Assembly: GCA_039000515.1 (NCBI GenBank)
Contig: JBCFYV010000012.1
Coordinates: forward strand, 1,704,005 to 1,768,004
DNA length: 64,000 nt
Direction of reading: 5' to 3'
From: Timema cristinae
Taxonomy: Eukaryota > Arthropoda > Insecta > Phasmatodea > Timematidae
Shown: in pieces, positions 1 to 9,888 of the stretch
Position numbering within the stretch: the stretch's first letter is position 1
Layout of the letters: the number at the start of each line of letters is the position of its first letter
Translations under genes and position numbers: made by a program
Notes under the pieces: model-generated
What the model was told of the DNA's origin: nothing
What the model saw: the letters and a program-made list of their open reading frames with translations, nothing else
Databases searched by the model: none

Positions 1-424
1 GTATCCTGTATGAATGAGGGAAGTTGTTTTACAAAGGGTTGTAGGTGTGAATCAACCAGAGATGAAATTCTCTCAGTTGGGGAGCCACAACCAGATACAA
101 TCGGACGGCCAGGCGGAGGTCTTATTTCTTTGTGGATTTTAGGGAGGAGATACAGTGTGGGAGTTTGAGGTTCTTGTGGAAAGAGAAGTTGAATTGAGTT
201 GGTGGTGAGATTCTGCCGGGGACCTTCACGTTGTAGGAACTCTTTAATCTGCGCGTTGTGATCTTCAGTTGGGTCTTTTGTGAGTGGTCTGTAGATGGAG
301 TGGTCAGATAGCTGACTTTGTGCCTCTGTGATGGAGTCGATACGGTTCAAGATGACTGTGGTGGAGCCAAGGAATTTATCTTCACTCCCAAAACAGTTGG
401 CACAATGTGTTTCTAGTAGTTTCT
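1..424 (-). pseudogene. Penelope-like element reverse transcriptase fragment
   Basis: Read on the minus strand, an open frame of about 140 codons runs from an in-frame stop near 425 off the left edge of the window without interruption. Residues such as LLETHCANCF, YRPLTKDPT, TPTLYLLPKIHK and RPIVSGCGSPTE match the N-terminal half of Penelope-like element (PLE) reverse transcriptases. In that family these motifs precede the catalytic RT core. There is no start codon, so this is an internal piece, cut at the window edge on the 3' side of the element and ended upstream by a stop. The frame is clean, unlike most other transposon remnants here, so the copy may be young or continue as an intact element to the left. 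Family assignment rests on remembered motifs, not on a search. Confidence 0.85.
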
Positions 425-432
425 TTTAAAAT

Positions 433-700
433 TCAAAATGGAGTAAGCCATTGTTTGTGTTATTTGTACTCTCTTCTTCTTTGTGTTTGATAAAGGCAAC
501 AATGCCGAAATATTATTATATTTGTGTTTAAAATGTGTGTGTGACTACTTCTACTATAGAAGACAGAAGAAAGGAAGAAGATGTCACCTTTGTGCATTGG
601 ATTCTTCCCACATCTTTCCTCTTTCCCTAGGTGGGCTTTCTTCATCAAATTTATTTTTAGTAGTTTATTTTTCCTTTTTCTTTAGTTTTATCAATTTCCT
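433..700 (+). repeat. Rep-A dispersed repeat, copy 1
   Basis: An interspersed repeat with recognisable copies at 5550-6125 (palindromic), 8800-8960 and 31745-31972. The shared core includes GGCAACAATGCCGAAATA, a GAAGACAGAAGAA stretch and TGTGCATTGGATTCTTCCCA. The 5' end begins at a motif like AAAATGGAGTA, shared with the minus-strand copy at 31972. The 3' end runs into a (TTA)n tract at about 714-745, which suggests a short retroposon or MITE. I see no tRNA-like promoter and no protein. Class unknown. Confidence 0.7.
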
Positions 701-1132
701 TTATTATAAAATTATTATTATTATTATTATTTATTATTATTACCACCTCTAAAATGCTTCCTTCCTCATCACTACCCATTTAGAGTCATTATAAAATGAA
801 TTATTCTGTAATGGCTTGGAAATGAACAATAAGACAGGGTAGAAACGCTGTACGTTAATTTAAAGTAAGTGATAGTGAAGGGGAAAGGTTATGCATGGAT
901 AGAAAAAAATCACACTTCCACAGTTGCACATTGGTTTGAATTTTTGGAAGTATTCCTTTTTCATGAAAAGCGATACATATCACATAAAACAACACAAAAG
1001 ATATATGAAACTACATGTTTGAATAACTAGAAAAATAACTGAAAACTTGCAGTGTTGCCAAATTGATGCAACAGGATGGAGGATTAAATAGATAGATATA
1101 TTGCTGAAAAATTTATAATCAAAAAATATATA

Positions 1133-1197
1133 TGAGATTAACAAATACTATAATATACTTAATTATTATTTAAATTATAGTATTTGTTGATCTTATA
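1133..1197. repeat. Short inverted repeat, about 20-bp arms
   Basis: Arms AGATTAACAAATACTATAAT and its near reverse complement flank an AT-rich loop of about 20 bases. A second small palindrome (ACTATCACATGATAGTT) follows. It lies inside the TIR-bounded composite and has no evident function. Confidence 0.6.
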
Positions 1198-1284
1198 AAG
1201 ACTATCACATGATAGTTAATCAATTATACATAAATTCTATGATTCAATTAAAAAAATAGATTATATTAAATTTTGGTAAGTTTG

Positions 1285-2316
1285 GGATACCAATATAACT
1301 TGTCAAGCTAATTGAGGCATGTTTTACAGATACAGGTGGCAGGGTACAAGTTGGATGTCACTTATCAGATATTCTAGAAATACATAATGTGTTGAAACAA
1401 GGAGCTAACCTTTCCCCATTTCTTTGTTATCTTGCCTTAGAGTATGCTATTAGGGTAATGAAGGAGAGTAGGGAAGGGTTGATATTAAACGGTACAAGCA
1501 GCTATTAGGATACACAGATAATTTTGCTTTGTTGTGCAAGTATAAGGGAGCTGTCACTAGAAATGGAGACATTTTACTAGAGACTAGTGAGGAAATAGTT
1601 TTATAAGTGAATGCTGAAAAGATTAACTATATGATCACACAGAGAACAATGATCGAGGATGATAATTTAGAGATTACTTTGGACATGTGATTTGACAGCA
1701 TTAATGAGTTTAAATATTTAGGAACAATTTTAACTATCAATAAAGATACTAGATTGGAAATTAGGAAAATAATAATAGTACTCCATGAGTAAGTTGTTGA
1801 CATCGCCTTTACTGTCCAGGAATGTAAAACTCAGAATATACAAGTTAATTTTACCGATTGTTCTGTATGGGTGTAACCTTGTTTTTTACCTATATGATTA
1901 TATGATAAAAACAAATTTATGGTGGTTGATAACAAGTGAGTTAGGAAGATATTTGGTACAAAATGGAATGAGGCTACTGGAGAGGGGAGGAGGAGGTTAC
2001 GTCATACTGATGAGTTAAATACCCTGTACTCATCACAATATATGTTAGGATAATCAAGTCTTGTATATTACTGTGGGCAGGACATGCAGTGCAAATGGGA
2101 GTTTCTAGAACCTTGTTCAGGGTTCTCTGGCAAACCCAATGGGAAGTGACCATTGGGAAGACCTAGACGCAGATTGGAGGATAGTATTAGAATGGACTTG
2201 AAGGAGATAGGATCTAATGAGGTGGACTGGACAAAACTAGCTCAAGATAGAGATAGGTGGCATACTTTAGTAGGTGAGGTGAGCTTTCGAATTCCTAGTG
2301 TCATAGAATAAGTAAG
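1285..2316 (+). pseudogene. Decayed non-LTR retrotransposon reverse transcriptase
   Basis: With several stops and frame changes, the plus strand encodes recognisable non-LTR retrotransposon RT pieces. A segment near 1310-1480 resembles the RT palm entry, including the block LEYAIRVMKES, and a degraded YADD-region equivalent follows at about 1510-1560. A C-terminal tail at 2150-2300 reads GRPRRRLEDSIRMDLKEIG followed by DWTKLAQDRDRWHTLV. That tail, a GRPR..W/L.D...D...IG...W..LAQDR..W pattern, is typical of LINE polymerase C-termini in invertebrates. Catalytic residues are lost and no frame exceeds about 80 codons. It is a dead copy inside the 1038-2964 composite. The exact clade cannot be assigned by eye. 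Confidence 0.8.
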
Positions 2317-2439
2317 TAAGAAAGTTTGTCTTATATATTTTATTTTATTATTAAATGTTCAGAAAACTATATATCTGTTCAGCTTGCCAAGAAATTAATA
2401 ATTTAAAAAATCTATCTATTTATAATAGCGTGGATAGAA

Positions 2440-2910
2440 CTAAAGTTTGGAAGCGGTGGAGCAGGCCGAAGTGGAAAGAGGGTTTTGCAATAGAGTAAAG
2501 AGAATGTTTGAGGATAACAGGAGTTATGTTAAGAGGGAAAGCGGAAGGATGGAGTGGTTACAAATAAAAAATGGAGTGAAGCAGGAGATTATCCCCTCAC
2601 CAATACTATCTGTAATGGTGATGGAAATGATCGCGAACAAAGTGGCAGGAAGACTTGGGAGGAAAGAATGAAAGCCATTATGATGCTATGGACATGTAGG
2701 ACACCAAATAAAATGTTGGAAATGAAGAATTTAGGAAAAAAAACTGCAAAGGAGGTCAAGAAAGAGATGGGAGGAGCAAGAGAGAGGAGAAGAACGGAAG
2801 CAATTAAAATAGAAAGAATGGTGATGGATAGATGAAGATAGAGGCATTTTACTAAACTGACCCGGCCACAGATTGTGAACAGTTGATGATAATAATGATG
2901 ATGAAATAAA
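2440..2910 (+). pseudogene. Second non-LTR RT fragment with LINE-type 3' tail
   Basis: A different LINE copy follows directly. Residues such as VKRMFEDNRSYVKRESG and EWLQIKNGVKQE match the RT region just before the catalytic box, where VKQG is usual. The frame then shifts and a short basic C-terminal region follows. The non-coding end at about 2840-2910 has GGCATTTTACTAAACTGACC, GGCCACAG and a (GATGATAAT)n tail. A related tail lies in reverse orientation at 36828-36895, so this looks like the conserved 3' end of a LINE family. The internal RT core is deleted, and the copy is inactive. Confidence 0.65.
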
Positions 2911-3049
2911 ATATTCAAGCCTACATCTTGTTGCATCAATTTGGCAACACTGCAAATTTTCAGTAATATAATTTTTCAAGCTTGTAGTCCCTTTCTTTGT
3001 GTGGGTTAATAAGCTTATATATGTATATTTTTATAATATTCTAACCTCA

Positions 3050-3490
3050 TCACCTTTCACACAAAATCTTCTTAACAGTGCTCCAAGAATCACATTCAAA
3101 CGCCTCCCCCCCTTCCCCCCACTCATATCCGCAACATTCTGGTTCACCCTAATTTGACCAACCCAGACACAAACAACAACAAACAATATCAGAACAAAGG
3201 TTCCTACCCTTACAACAAACCGAGATGCAGTACCTGCAAAATACACCAATCTTCCACCCCATTCAACAAATGTAATACCCCATGTAAGGCCACTATGACA
3301 AGCTACAACACAACTACTGCAGTACTGAATACATTGGCCTCACCACAGGAACACTCGGACAACGAATGAATGATCACTGTTTTGATACCAACCACAACGA
3401 CCTTGACAAACATAGCATGTCATACCCAAACACATAATTCCCATTTTGATTCATGTTATAGTACTAGAGCTATACGAGCCCTCCCCAGTA
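3050..3490 (+). pseudogene. Penelope-like element C-terminal GIY-YIG endonuclease remnant
   Basis: Across two frames the plus strand encodes a Cys-rich linker (KPRCSTCKIH), then EYIGLTTGTLGQRMNDH, then a tail with DLDKHSMSYPNT and CYSTRAIRALPSS. In Penelope-like elements a CxxC-containing linker and a GIY-YIG endonuclease, with a Y-I-G...L..R...H pattern, follow the RT in this order. The G-L-T-T-G-x-L-G-x-R block fits the catalytic arginine region. At least one frameshift separates the linker from the nuclease block. It is in opposite orientation to the PLE RT piece at 1-424, so the two are probably separate insertions. Confidence 0.7.
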
Positions 3491-3769
3491 GTTGCAATGC
3501 TTCCAGCTCAGTAGGTGGGAACTAGCTCACCAATATACAGGCACAACCCCCGGTCTCAACCTTAGAAAACCTCCTCTCCTTTACTTCCAAGCAGGCCACT
3601 CACAAGTCAGTAATTTATATATAAACAATAATATTAAATAATAACATAATTTAATAACTCAATATTTAGATATAATATTTAAATTAGTAACCTGGATTTT
3701 TTTTTTTTTTACCGCTCCCGCAATGGGAGGCTGGTAAGTTTGTGATAATAACTTTAGAAGAGCAAGTGG

Positions 3770-4764
3770 GACGCGATTAAAATGGACTTGAATTCTGGAA
3801 TACACTAAACAAATTTGACTGTTTTGGTTGGGTTCATAAATTAACTCAAAAAAATTGTATAATTATTGGAGAACATTATAAAGACAAAGATCCTGTAGAT
3901 ATTAAACATTTGGTTTTAAACAACACATACCTATAAGAATACAACTATCATTTTGATCAGCAAACTAATATTTGTTTGAACAATTGTTTCACATGAGGTT
4001 ATATTGTCCTGGTTATAAACATAGGTATAGATGTTGCCGCACCATTTCCATGCGGTGGATGAATGAAGAGAGACATTATCCCCAATATAAATTAAAAGCC
4101 AAGTTAAACAATCTACTACAGATCGCTATTATAAAATCTTTTGGTGAGGACCTACTTCAAATTCATGACGAGTTGGAACATCATAAAGAAGCATTTAAGG
4201 AACCTTTTGAAGACCCAAACGCAGAAAGACCTATTCATTTGGATAGTATCGAAAGAGAGCAGAGTATTGTACATTAATTCAGCATAAAGCGGCTGCCCTG
4301 CAATTCTTAGAATTCAAGGAAACACAATCACTTATCAAGAAAGACCAGATACACTTGAAGCTTTCAATGACATCCAAGGATGTATCATCACCCGTACAAG
4401 AGATCAGTGATGTAGAGGACCTTGAGAAGACGAGAACACCTTCTCTACCGCCTAAAAGACATACACAATTATTTAGAAAGCTTTTTATGATATATTAACA
4501 TATCAACACTTTATTTCAACTCTCCTATTGTAATTAAAAAAATAACACACAAACACTTAATTAATGGTTTACTCAAAATTATGGACCAGACACCCTTCCT
4601 GGCACAAATAATGAGGATGATAGTACCGTGTCTGTCGCCGGAAGATACGGTCGATATGAATCACTTGTAGAACCAATTACTAGATATAATCAAAGACCTG
4701 TCCGGCGTTCTCCATTACATCATTTTCCTGCGAGAAATTACAAACGTTGGAAACATGCTTTATA
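3770..4764 (+). pseudogene. Unidentified decayed coding remnant
   Basis: Three stretches in different plus-strand frames look protein-like by codon use and composition. One is about 3790-3960 (contains FWNTLNKFDCFGWVHKLTQ), one is 3972-4277 (101 codons, contains YCPGYKHRYRCC and SFGEDLLQIHDELEHH), and one is about 4570-4764 (contains GRYGRYESLVEPITRYNQ, basic C-terminus). A further frame at 4282-4496 ends in LFRKLFMIY. I do not recognise the family. A densovirus-like or other viral capsid relic and an unfamiliar transposon protein were both considered. No diagnostic motif supports either, so I assign no function. Confidence 0.4.
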
Positions 4765-5189
4765 ATATGAACCCTGTCTTATTCAATTAGAGTAATTGTA
4801 ATATATGCATGCAACCTGAACAAATATTAAGGTGAGGTGATAAAAAAAAATCACCTTGTTCTGTGTTCTTAAACTAATCTGTGAAGTTAAGTAGTGCTTA
4901 AAACACACACACACACTTATAAACATCATACAGATTTTTACAAATAATCTTTAAATAAATGAGTCAAGTGTATAAAGAGAAATCCAAAATATTTATAGAA
5001 TATTTTATAAATTAATTTAAATTATGAAAGGCTAGAGATGCAAAAGTAAAATAAATATTTACCCCAAAGAATTGGCAAAGTTTCTTTCTAGTGAAGTTTT
5101 TCTTAGCCGACAATCTGTGTATGTTCACTTGATGTTGTTAAAAGTATGTTTAACTGTAATTTTGATCTTATAAGAATAAGAATAATAAT
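4765..5189. other. AT-rich spacer, nothing recognised
   Basis: AT-rich sequence with short A runs and a (CA)n tract near 4900-4914. No coding potential, repeat family or RNA gene is visible. Confidence 0.6.
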
Positions 5190-5330
5190 ATTTAGCACCG
5201 CATCTTACTACCCGTTCGGGTTATACACTTCAAGTATTAATTACGCTAATGGATTAGGAATTGGGAAGGTGGTATTAGAGGAAGTGAACTCACATTTGCA
5301 TGGAGGAAGAGTGGAAAACCATTTATGAAC
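5190..5330 (-). mobile_element. SINE-1 3' part, minus orientation
   Basis: This is the reverse complement of the body and tail of the tRNA-derived SINE seen in full at 9331-9660. It includes the GTTCGGGTTATA motif region, the CTAATGGATTAGGAATTGGGAA block and the GAGGGAGAGTGG-type block. The tRNA-like head is missing. It abuts a plus-oriented SINE-1 tail at 5343-5445, so the two form an inverted pair. Confidence 0.75.
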
Positions 5331-5342
5331 CCCCGTGCAATA

Positions 5343-5445
5343 GCGGGTTCACTTCCTCTAAATTCAACCTTTCCATTTCCTAACTCATTAGAATAATTAG
5401 TATTTAAGCGTATAATCCAAATGGGTAGTAAGATGAAATGCCAAA
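5343..5445 (+). mobile_element. SINE-1 3' part, plus orientation
   Basis: The forward SINE-1 tail shows the blocks GGGTTCACTTCCTCT, ATTCAACCTTTCC and GGGTAGTAAGATG. It is head-truncated and faces the copy at 5190-5330, which would give a hairpin of roughly 100 bp if transcribed. Confidence 0.75.
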
Positions 5446-5549
5446 TAATTAATTAATTGCAAAAATCAGCTCGAATAATCAGTGACAAGAGTTATATGGC
5501 TTACCAAATTTGTTGTGTATTTAACAATGAAGTGGCCCAATAGTGAAAC

Positions 5550-6125
5550 AATTTTATAAAAATGGAAATTGATGAAAATAAAAAAGTAAAAAATAAACTA
5601 ATAAGTGTAAATTTAATGAAGAAAAATGTAGAAAGAATCTAATGCACATAGGTGATATCTTCTGTCTTCTGTAGTAGGAGTAGTTGCATACAAATTTTAA
5701 CACAAATTGAGTAGTATTTCGGCATTGTTGCCTTTACCAAAAAAATAATAAAGCCAACATTTAACCAACACAATTTGAGTAATATTTTGGCATTGCTGCT
5801 TTTTTTAAAGGCAACAATGCCGAAATATGACTCAATTTGTCTTAAAATTTGTATTTAAGGTTGAGTCATATTTCGGCATTGTTGCTTTAATTTTTTGTAT
5901 TTTTTTTATAAGGTTATCATTGCTGAAATATTACTCAATTTGTGTTTAAATGTATTACTATTTCTAATATAGAAGATAGGAAGAAGATGTCGCCTTTGTG
6001 CATTGGATTCTTCCCACATTTTTACTCTTTCCCTAAGTGGACTTTATTCATTAAATGTACACTTATTAGTTTATGTTTCCTTTTTCTTCATTTTTATCAA
6101 TTTCCATTATTATAAAATGTTTTGT
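5550..6125. repeat. Palindromic Rep-A cluster
   Basis: A minus-oriented Rep-A arm (about 5553-5740) faces a plus-oriented arm (about 5910-6125). Between them the core GGCAACAATGCCGAAATA and degraded versions of it recur about five times in alternating orientation, between roughly 5720 and 5930. The whole unit could fold into nested hairpins. It resembles a foldback or MITE-type element, or repeated inverted insertion of the same repeat. No protein is encoded. Confidence 0.7.
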
Positions 6126-6189
6126 GTATTATTAATAAACACTAGATGCCTGAACTGGTGAAAATAAGAGTGAAATGTTCTTGAAATAA

Positions 6190-7500
6190 CTAGTTGTGCC
6201 TCACTGTTCAGTCGGCCCTTGTATCTTTCCTCCGCACTTGCACAAACCGCTCCAACCACCCTTTATACTGCCTGGACCGCTCCACAGTTCATGTTCTCTG
6301 AGCCGTCCATGACGAGTTCCCCACTGTACGCAGCGTCCATGAGAACTCTGCTTTCTATTGATTCGCTTGGCGGCCACTATCTTTCACCTTTTCCCGCGCC
6401 AATGGGAAGCTCCCTTTTCTCCCATTGGACAAGGCCAGGCAGCAGTGGAGGGTATTTAACATGGTGATTCCTCTATCAGAGGCCAGTCGGAGAGTGGCTA
6501 CTCAAACCTGGTACGCTGTTTGAAAGACCTAACAAATTGTCGTGTTTTTAAAGAGCAATTTTGTCTAACCTCCCTCTCCTTCCTCGTCATCCTGTACCTC
6601 CCACCGTGACTCGCGTTGCCGAGACTCTATCCTACCTCCCGCCGTGACTCGCGTTGCCGAGATTCTATCCTACACTCCCACCGCGATTCACATTGCCGGG
6701 ATTCTTTCCCACCTCCCACCGCGACTCACATTGCCGGCATTCTTTCCCACCTCCCACTGTGACTCACATTGCCGTGATTCTTTCCCACCTTCCACTGCAA
6801 CTCAGGTTGCCGGGATTCTTTCCCACCTCCCACTGTGACTCACATTGCTGTGATTCTTTCCCACCTTCCACCGTGACTCACATTGCCGTGATTCTTTCCC
6901 ACCTTCCACCGCGACTCACATTGCCGTGATTCTTTCCCACCTTCCACCACGACTCACATTGCCGGGATTCTTTCCCACCTTCCACCGCGACTCACATTGC
7001 CGTGATTCTTTCCCACCTTCCACCACGACTCACATTGCCGGGATTCTTTCCCACCTTCCACCGCGACTCACATTGCCAGGATTCTTTCCCACCTCCCACC
7101 GTGACTCAGGTTGCCTGGATTCTTTCCCACCTTCCACCACGACTCACATTGCCGTGATTCTTTCCCACCTCCCACTGTGACTCACATTGCCGTGATTCTT
7201 TCCCACCTTCCACCGTGATTCAGGTTGCCGTGATTCTTTCCCACCTTCCACCACGACTCAGGTTGCCGGGATTCTCTTCCACTGCAACTCACGTTGCCGG
7301 GATTCTTTCCCACCTTCCACCGCGACTCAGGTTGCCAGAACAATCTCGCTGACCTTTTTCCTACCCCTACACACACGGGTCGGAACACAACGTCGTTGTC
7401 GCCGTCGCCATCGTCGTGACATCAACCAGTTCCCCCTGAAGCCGCAGGAAGGGCTCTTGTCAAGGCTCTTGTCAATAAAACTAAAATAAGCCTTGTACAA
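6190..7500. other. GC-richer block with promoter-like start and poly(A) signal; possible LTR
   Basis: This block is markedly more GC-rich than its surroundings. It has a TATTTAA box at about 6450, the 38-bp minisatellite (6606-7345), a CGTCGTTGTCGCCGTCGCC stretch near 7391-7409, and an AATAAA signal near 7477, after which AT-rich sequence resumes. That arrangement would fit a long terminal repeat or other retroelement regulatory region. I found no paired copy and no target duplication, so this is a guess. Confidence 0.3.
6606..7345 (+). repeat. 38-bp minisatellite, about 19 copies
   Basis: A tandem array with unit beginning CCACCGCGACTCACATTGCC and ending GGGATTCTTTCCCACCTT. Copies vary at a few fixed positions (ACT/ACC, GCG/GTG, CGG/CGT). 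Open frames through it, on both strands, are a by-product of a stop-free unit and not genes. Confidence 0.95.
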
Positions 7501-8262
7501 AAATACATTATGTTAAAATAACATAGAAAAATGGAAAAACATTATAATTTCACATAATTTTTCTACTCAGAAAAGTAATCATTTTATTTAAAAATCAAAA
7601 CTAACACATAAAACATGCATTTTATTCACTTTACCTGTGTCATGAAGTTCATTTTTAAATATTTAAGTAGAGTTGAGTTGAATCCACTATTTTACTAATC
7701 AAAATTTTCAATTTGCTTTTCAATCTCAAATAGAATCTCGAAAAGAAAATATGGGCATAAGAAGAAATATAAATATAATAGAATAATAGAAAATATGAAT
7801 AATAACTAACTGTAACATTAATACTTATAATCTAATCATTATAACATTCATACATTCAGTTAAGTGTTGAATTACTGGTCTGAGGTCTAGTTGTTAATTT
7901 CATCCTGTAATTAATAATAGGTTCTGAACCAACAATAAGCAGTATTAGAGCTCTAAAACAAATCTCGCTTGAAAGATTGAAAGAAAAAAAATTAATGATT
8001 TGAGTCTTGAATTTGAAATTGTCTCGAACCCTCGAGTCTCAAATATCCTAAGGGATTTGAGAGCCAACCCTAGTATTATGAGTAGAATGTATCTAAGCTC
8101 ACAGATGACATATTTGAACAACAGTGACCGGACCATCTCTAGTTGATGTAGTTTTTACGTAATCTCATATTTATGTTGATAACAGCCATGTTTGGTTCTG
8201 AGTCGCACATGTGTGTATAGAGGTGTTAATGTATCTTAGATGAACTGTTGTTTTCTTTACAG
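7501..8262. other. AT-rich sequence, intronic to ATG2 immediately before its first visible exon
   Basis: No exon, repeat family or RNA gene was recognised. The 3' end is the polypyrimidine tract and AG acceptor (TTTTCTTTACAG, 8251-8262) of the first ATG2 exon in the window. I looked here for the preceding ATG2 exon and did not find it. Confidence 0.6.
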
Positions 8263-8384
8263 GCTGCTTGGCATCGACAAGCTGTTAAACTTTGTGGTCT
8301 CTGAATGGCTGCAAGACATCAAAAAGAACCAGTTGCCGAGTCTTCTAGGGGGAGTGGGCCCTATGCATGCAGTGGTGCAGCTAT
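8263..8384 (+). CDS. ATG2: Autophagy-related protein 2 (ATG2), exon a of the C-terminal part
   Basis: This exon follows a good acceptor (TTTCTTTACAG) and ends at GT (GTTAGT, 8385). It holds one base completing a split codon, then 40 codons, then one base. The protein includes LLGIDKLL, SEWLQDIKKNQLPSLLGGVG and a VVQL end. This matches the conserved C-terminal region of animal ATG2 just before the Phe-Gln-Gly-Leu/Ile-Arg-Asp segment. ATG2 is a rod-shaped lipid-transfer protein working with ATG9 and WIPI proteins at ER-phagophore contacts. The single-base overhang joins in phase to 14874. The recognition is from family knowledge and the splice phases agree, so I regard the call as firm. Upstream exons are not in the window or not recognised. 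Confidence 0.93.
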
Positions 8385-8799
8385 GTTAGTCATATACATT
8401 TAACTGGGGCTAAAAGAGTAACCCAAAAGCTAGGTCGATTAATTTATAGTCCATGACTCATCTTGAATTCTTGATCATTTAGGATATATTAGTATGCTGC
8501 TAGAATTATAAATGCAAGTCAGGGACTAGTGGTTTTGTTTATTGGTTAATATCTGTTTTCTATATAAATATATATATATAATGGTAAATAATTGTAATAT
8601 TGGTGGTGAGCTGCTGCCATATGGCTTGGTCACAATATCACAAGATCAGTTAGTGAATTGTTATATTCATGAAAGGTTTTTTCGAGTTAAAGATAATCAT
8701 ATTTTTATGGATTTTCCTCAAACTAATTTTAACAAATCTTAAGATTATTTATCACAAATGTATTTTAAAATATATTTAATCATCAGGAGGCCAAATAGT

Positions 8800-8956
8800 A
8801 AAATTGGATTAAACTAAATTTAAAAATTGATAAAAGTAAGGAAAGATAAACTCAAGCAGGAAATACGATGTTAGAATCCATTGCAGAAAGGAGTCTTTAT
8901 CCTTTCTTCTTTCTTCTACAGTATAGTATAAAAAGTCACACACACACATATTGAGA

Positions 8957-8960
<4 letters not shown>
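8800..8960 (-). repeat. Rep-A repeat, diverged copy in ATG2 intron
   Basis: A minus-strand, diverged Rep-A copy. It keeps the GTGTGTGTGACT, TAGAAGAAAGAAGAAAG and GCAATGGATTCT equivalents, and is followed on the plus strand by a run of about 29 T (8961-8989). Confidence 0.5.
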
Positions 8961-8992
<32 letters not shown>

Positions 8993-9330
8993 TTTTGTCT
9001 TAGAATCCATACAAACTTAATCTAAATTGAGTTTATAATGAAAATATTGTTTTTCGACATATTTAACTACAATTCTGGATTATACACACACACATATATA
9101 CATATTAATTACACAAATATTTTAAGGATTATAAAAGTCGAATCGAAAGAAAAGATACCCAAAAATATGAGAATGTAGAACAAGAAATCATCTAGATACC
9201 CACCCAGAGCTCCTGGCTGAAATTTGAACTATGGCCTAATCATCAGCAATCCAGTCTAAAGCAATAATTACAAGTTAGACCATGCAACCAGCGATTCCAG
9301 TAACCAGCTTGTATCATTTCAACAATGTGT

Positions 9331-9576
9331 AACCCGCCTCGGTGGCGTAGTTGGCTAACACGCTAGTCGTGTTAAGCTTGACTGCTGAGGATGGGGAGAT
9401 CACGGTTCGAATCTTGGTTGAGTGAACTGGGCGTGGTTTTTCTTAAATGGTTTTCCACTCTCCCTCCACACAAATACGGGTTCACTTCCTCTTATTCAAC
9501 CTTCCCAATTCCCAATCCATTAGCGTAATTAGTACTTAAAGCGTATAACCCGAACGGGTGGTAAGATGCAGTGCTA

Positions 9577-9656
<80 letters not shown>

Positions 9657-9660
9657 GAAA
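9331..9660 (+). mobile_element. SINE-1, full-length tRNA-derived SINE with target-site duplication
   Basis: The head carries a Pol III A box (TGGCGTAGTTGG, 9343-9354) and a B box (GGTTCGAATC, 9404-9413) about 50 bases apart, as in a tRNA. A body with GGTTTTCCACTCTCCCTCC and AATCCATTAGCG follows, then a pure (TAA)n tail at about 9578-9656. A perfect 10-bp direct repeat AACAATGTGT flanks the unit (9321-9330 and 9661-9670), which is proof of retroposition. The long pure tail suggests a young copy. Related copies are at 5190-5445, 15265-15504 and 26586-26854. The apparent poly-Tyr frame through the tail is an artefact. Confidence 0.93.
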
Positions 9661-9888
9661 AACAATGTGTACACCACCCTAAGTCCCTCAGTAATGAAAC
9701 TTCACACTTGAAGATATGGGATTAAGCCAAAAATAATATCAAAATAACTAGACAACCCTCCAACCACAAACTTATGTGAACTTCTCTTGTTTACTTGCAA
9801 TTAACAATTGTTTTAACAATTTTATCACAATAATAAGCATACTAAAACAATTCTAGACTAATAAAAGATTATTCTCAGACAACTGAGG

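Larger units (their letters stand above)
1038..2964. mobile_element. Composite bounded by 41-bp inverted repeats
   Basis: Positions 1038-1078 and 2924-2964 are near-perfect inverted copies, starting ACTGAAAA and containing CAGTGTTGCCAAATTGATGC, with only a couple of mismatches over 41 bases. Between them lie two decayed non-LTR reverse transcriptase fragments. The bounded 1.9-kb unit could be a DNA transposon or MITE that collected LINE insertions, or two opposed copies of a short repeat. TA-like flanks are present on both sides, but I cannot define a target-site duplication. Confidence 0.5.

Noticed and set aside
3972..4277. Densovirus-like capsid protein with a phospholipase motif (YCPGYK)
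   Set aside because: Only a short PGY-type match. The expected calcium-loop and HD...Y catalytic pattern is absent.
9492..9677. Minus-strand frame encoding a long poly-tyrosine run
   Set aside because: It is the translation of the (TAA)n tail of SINE-1.
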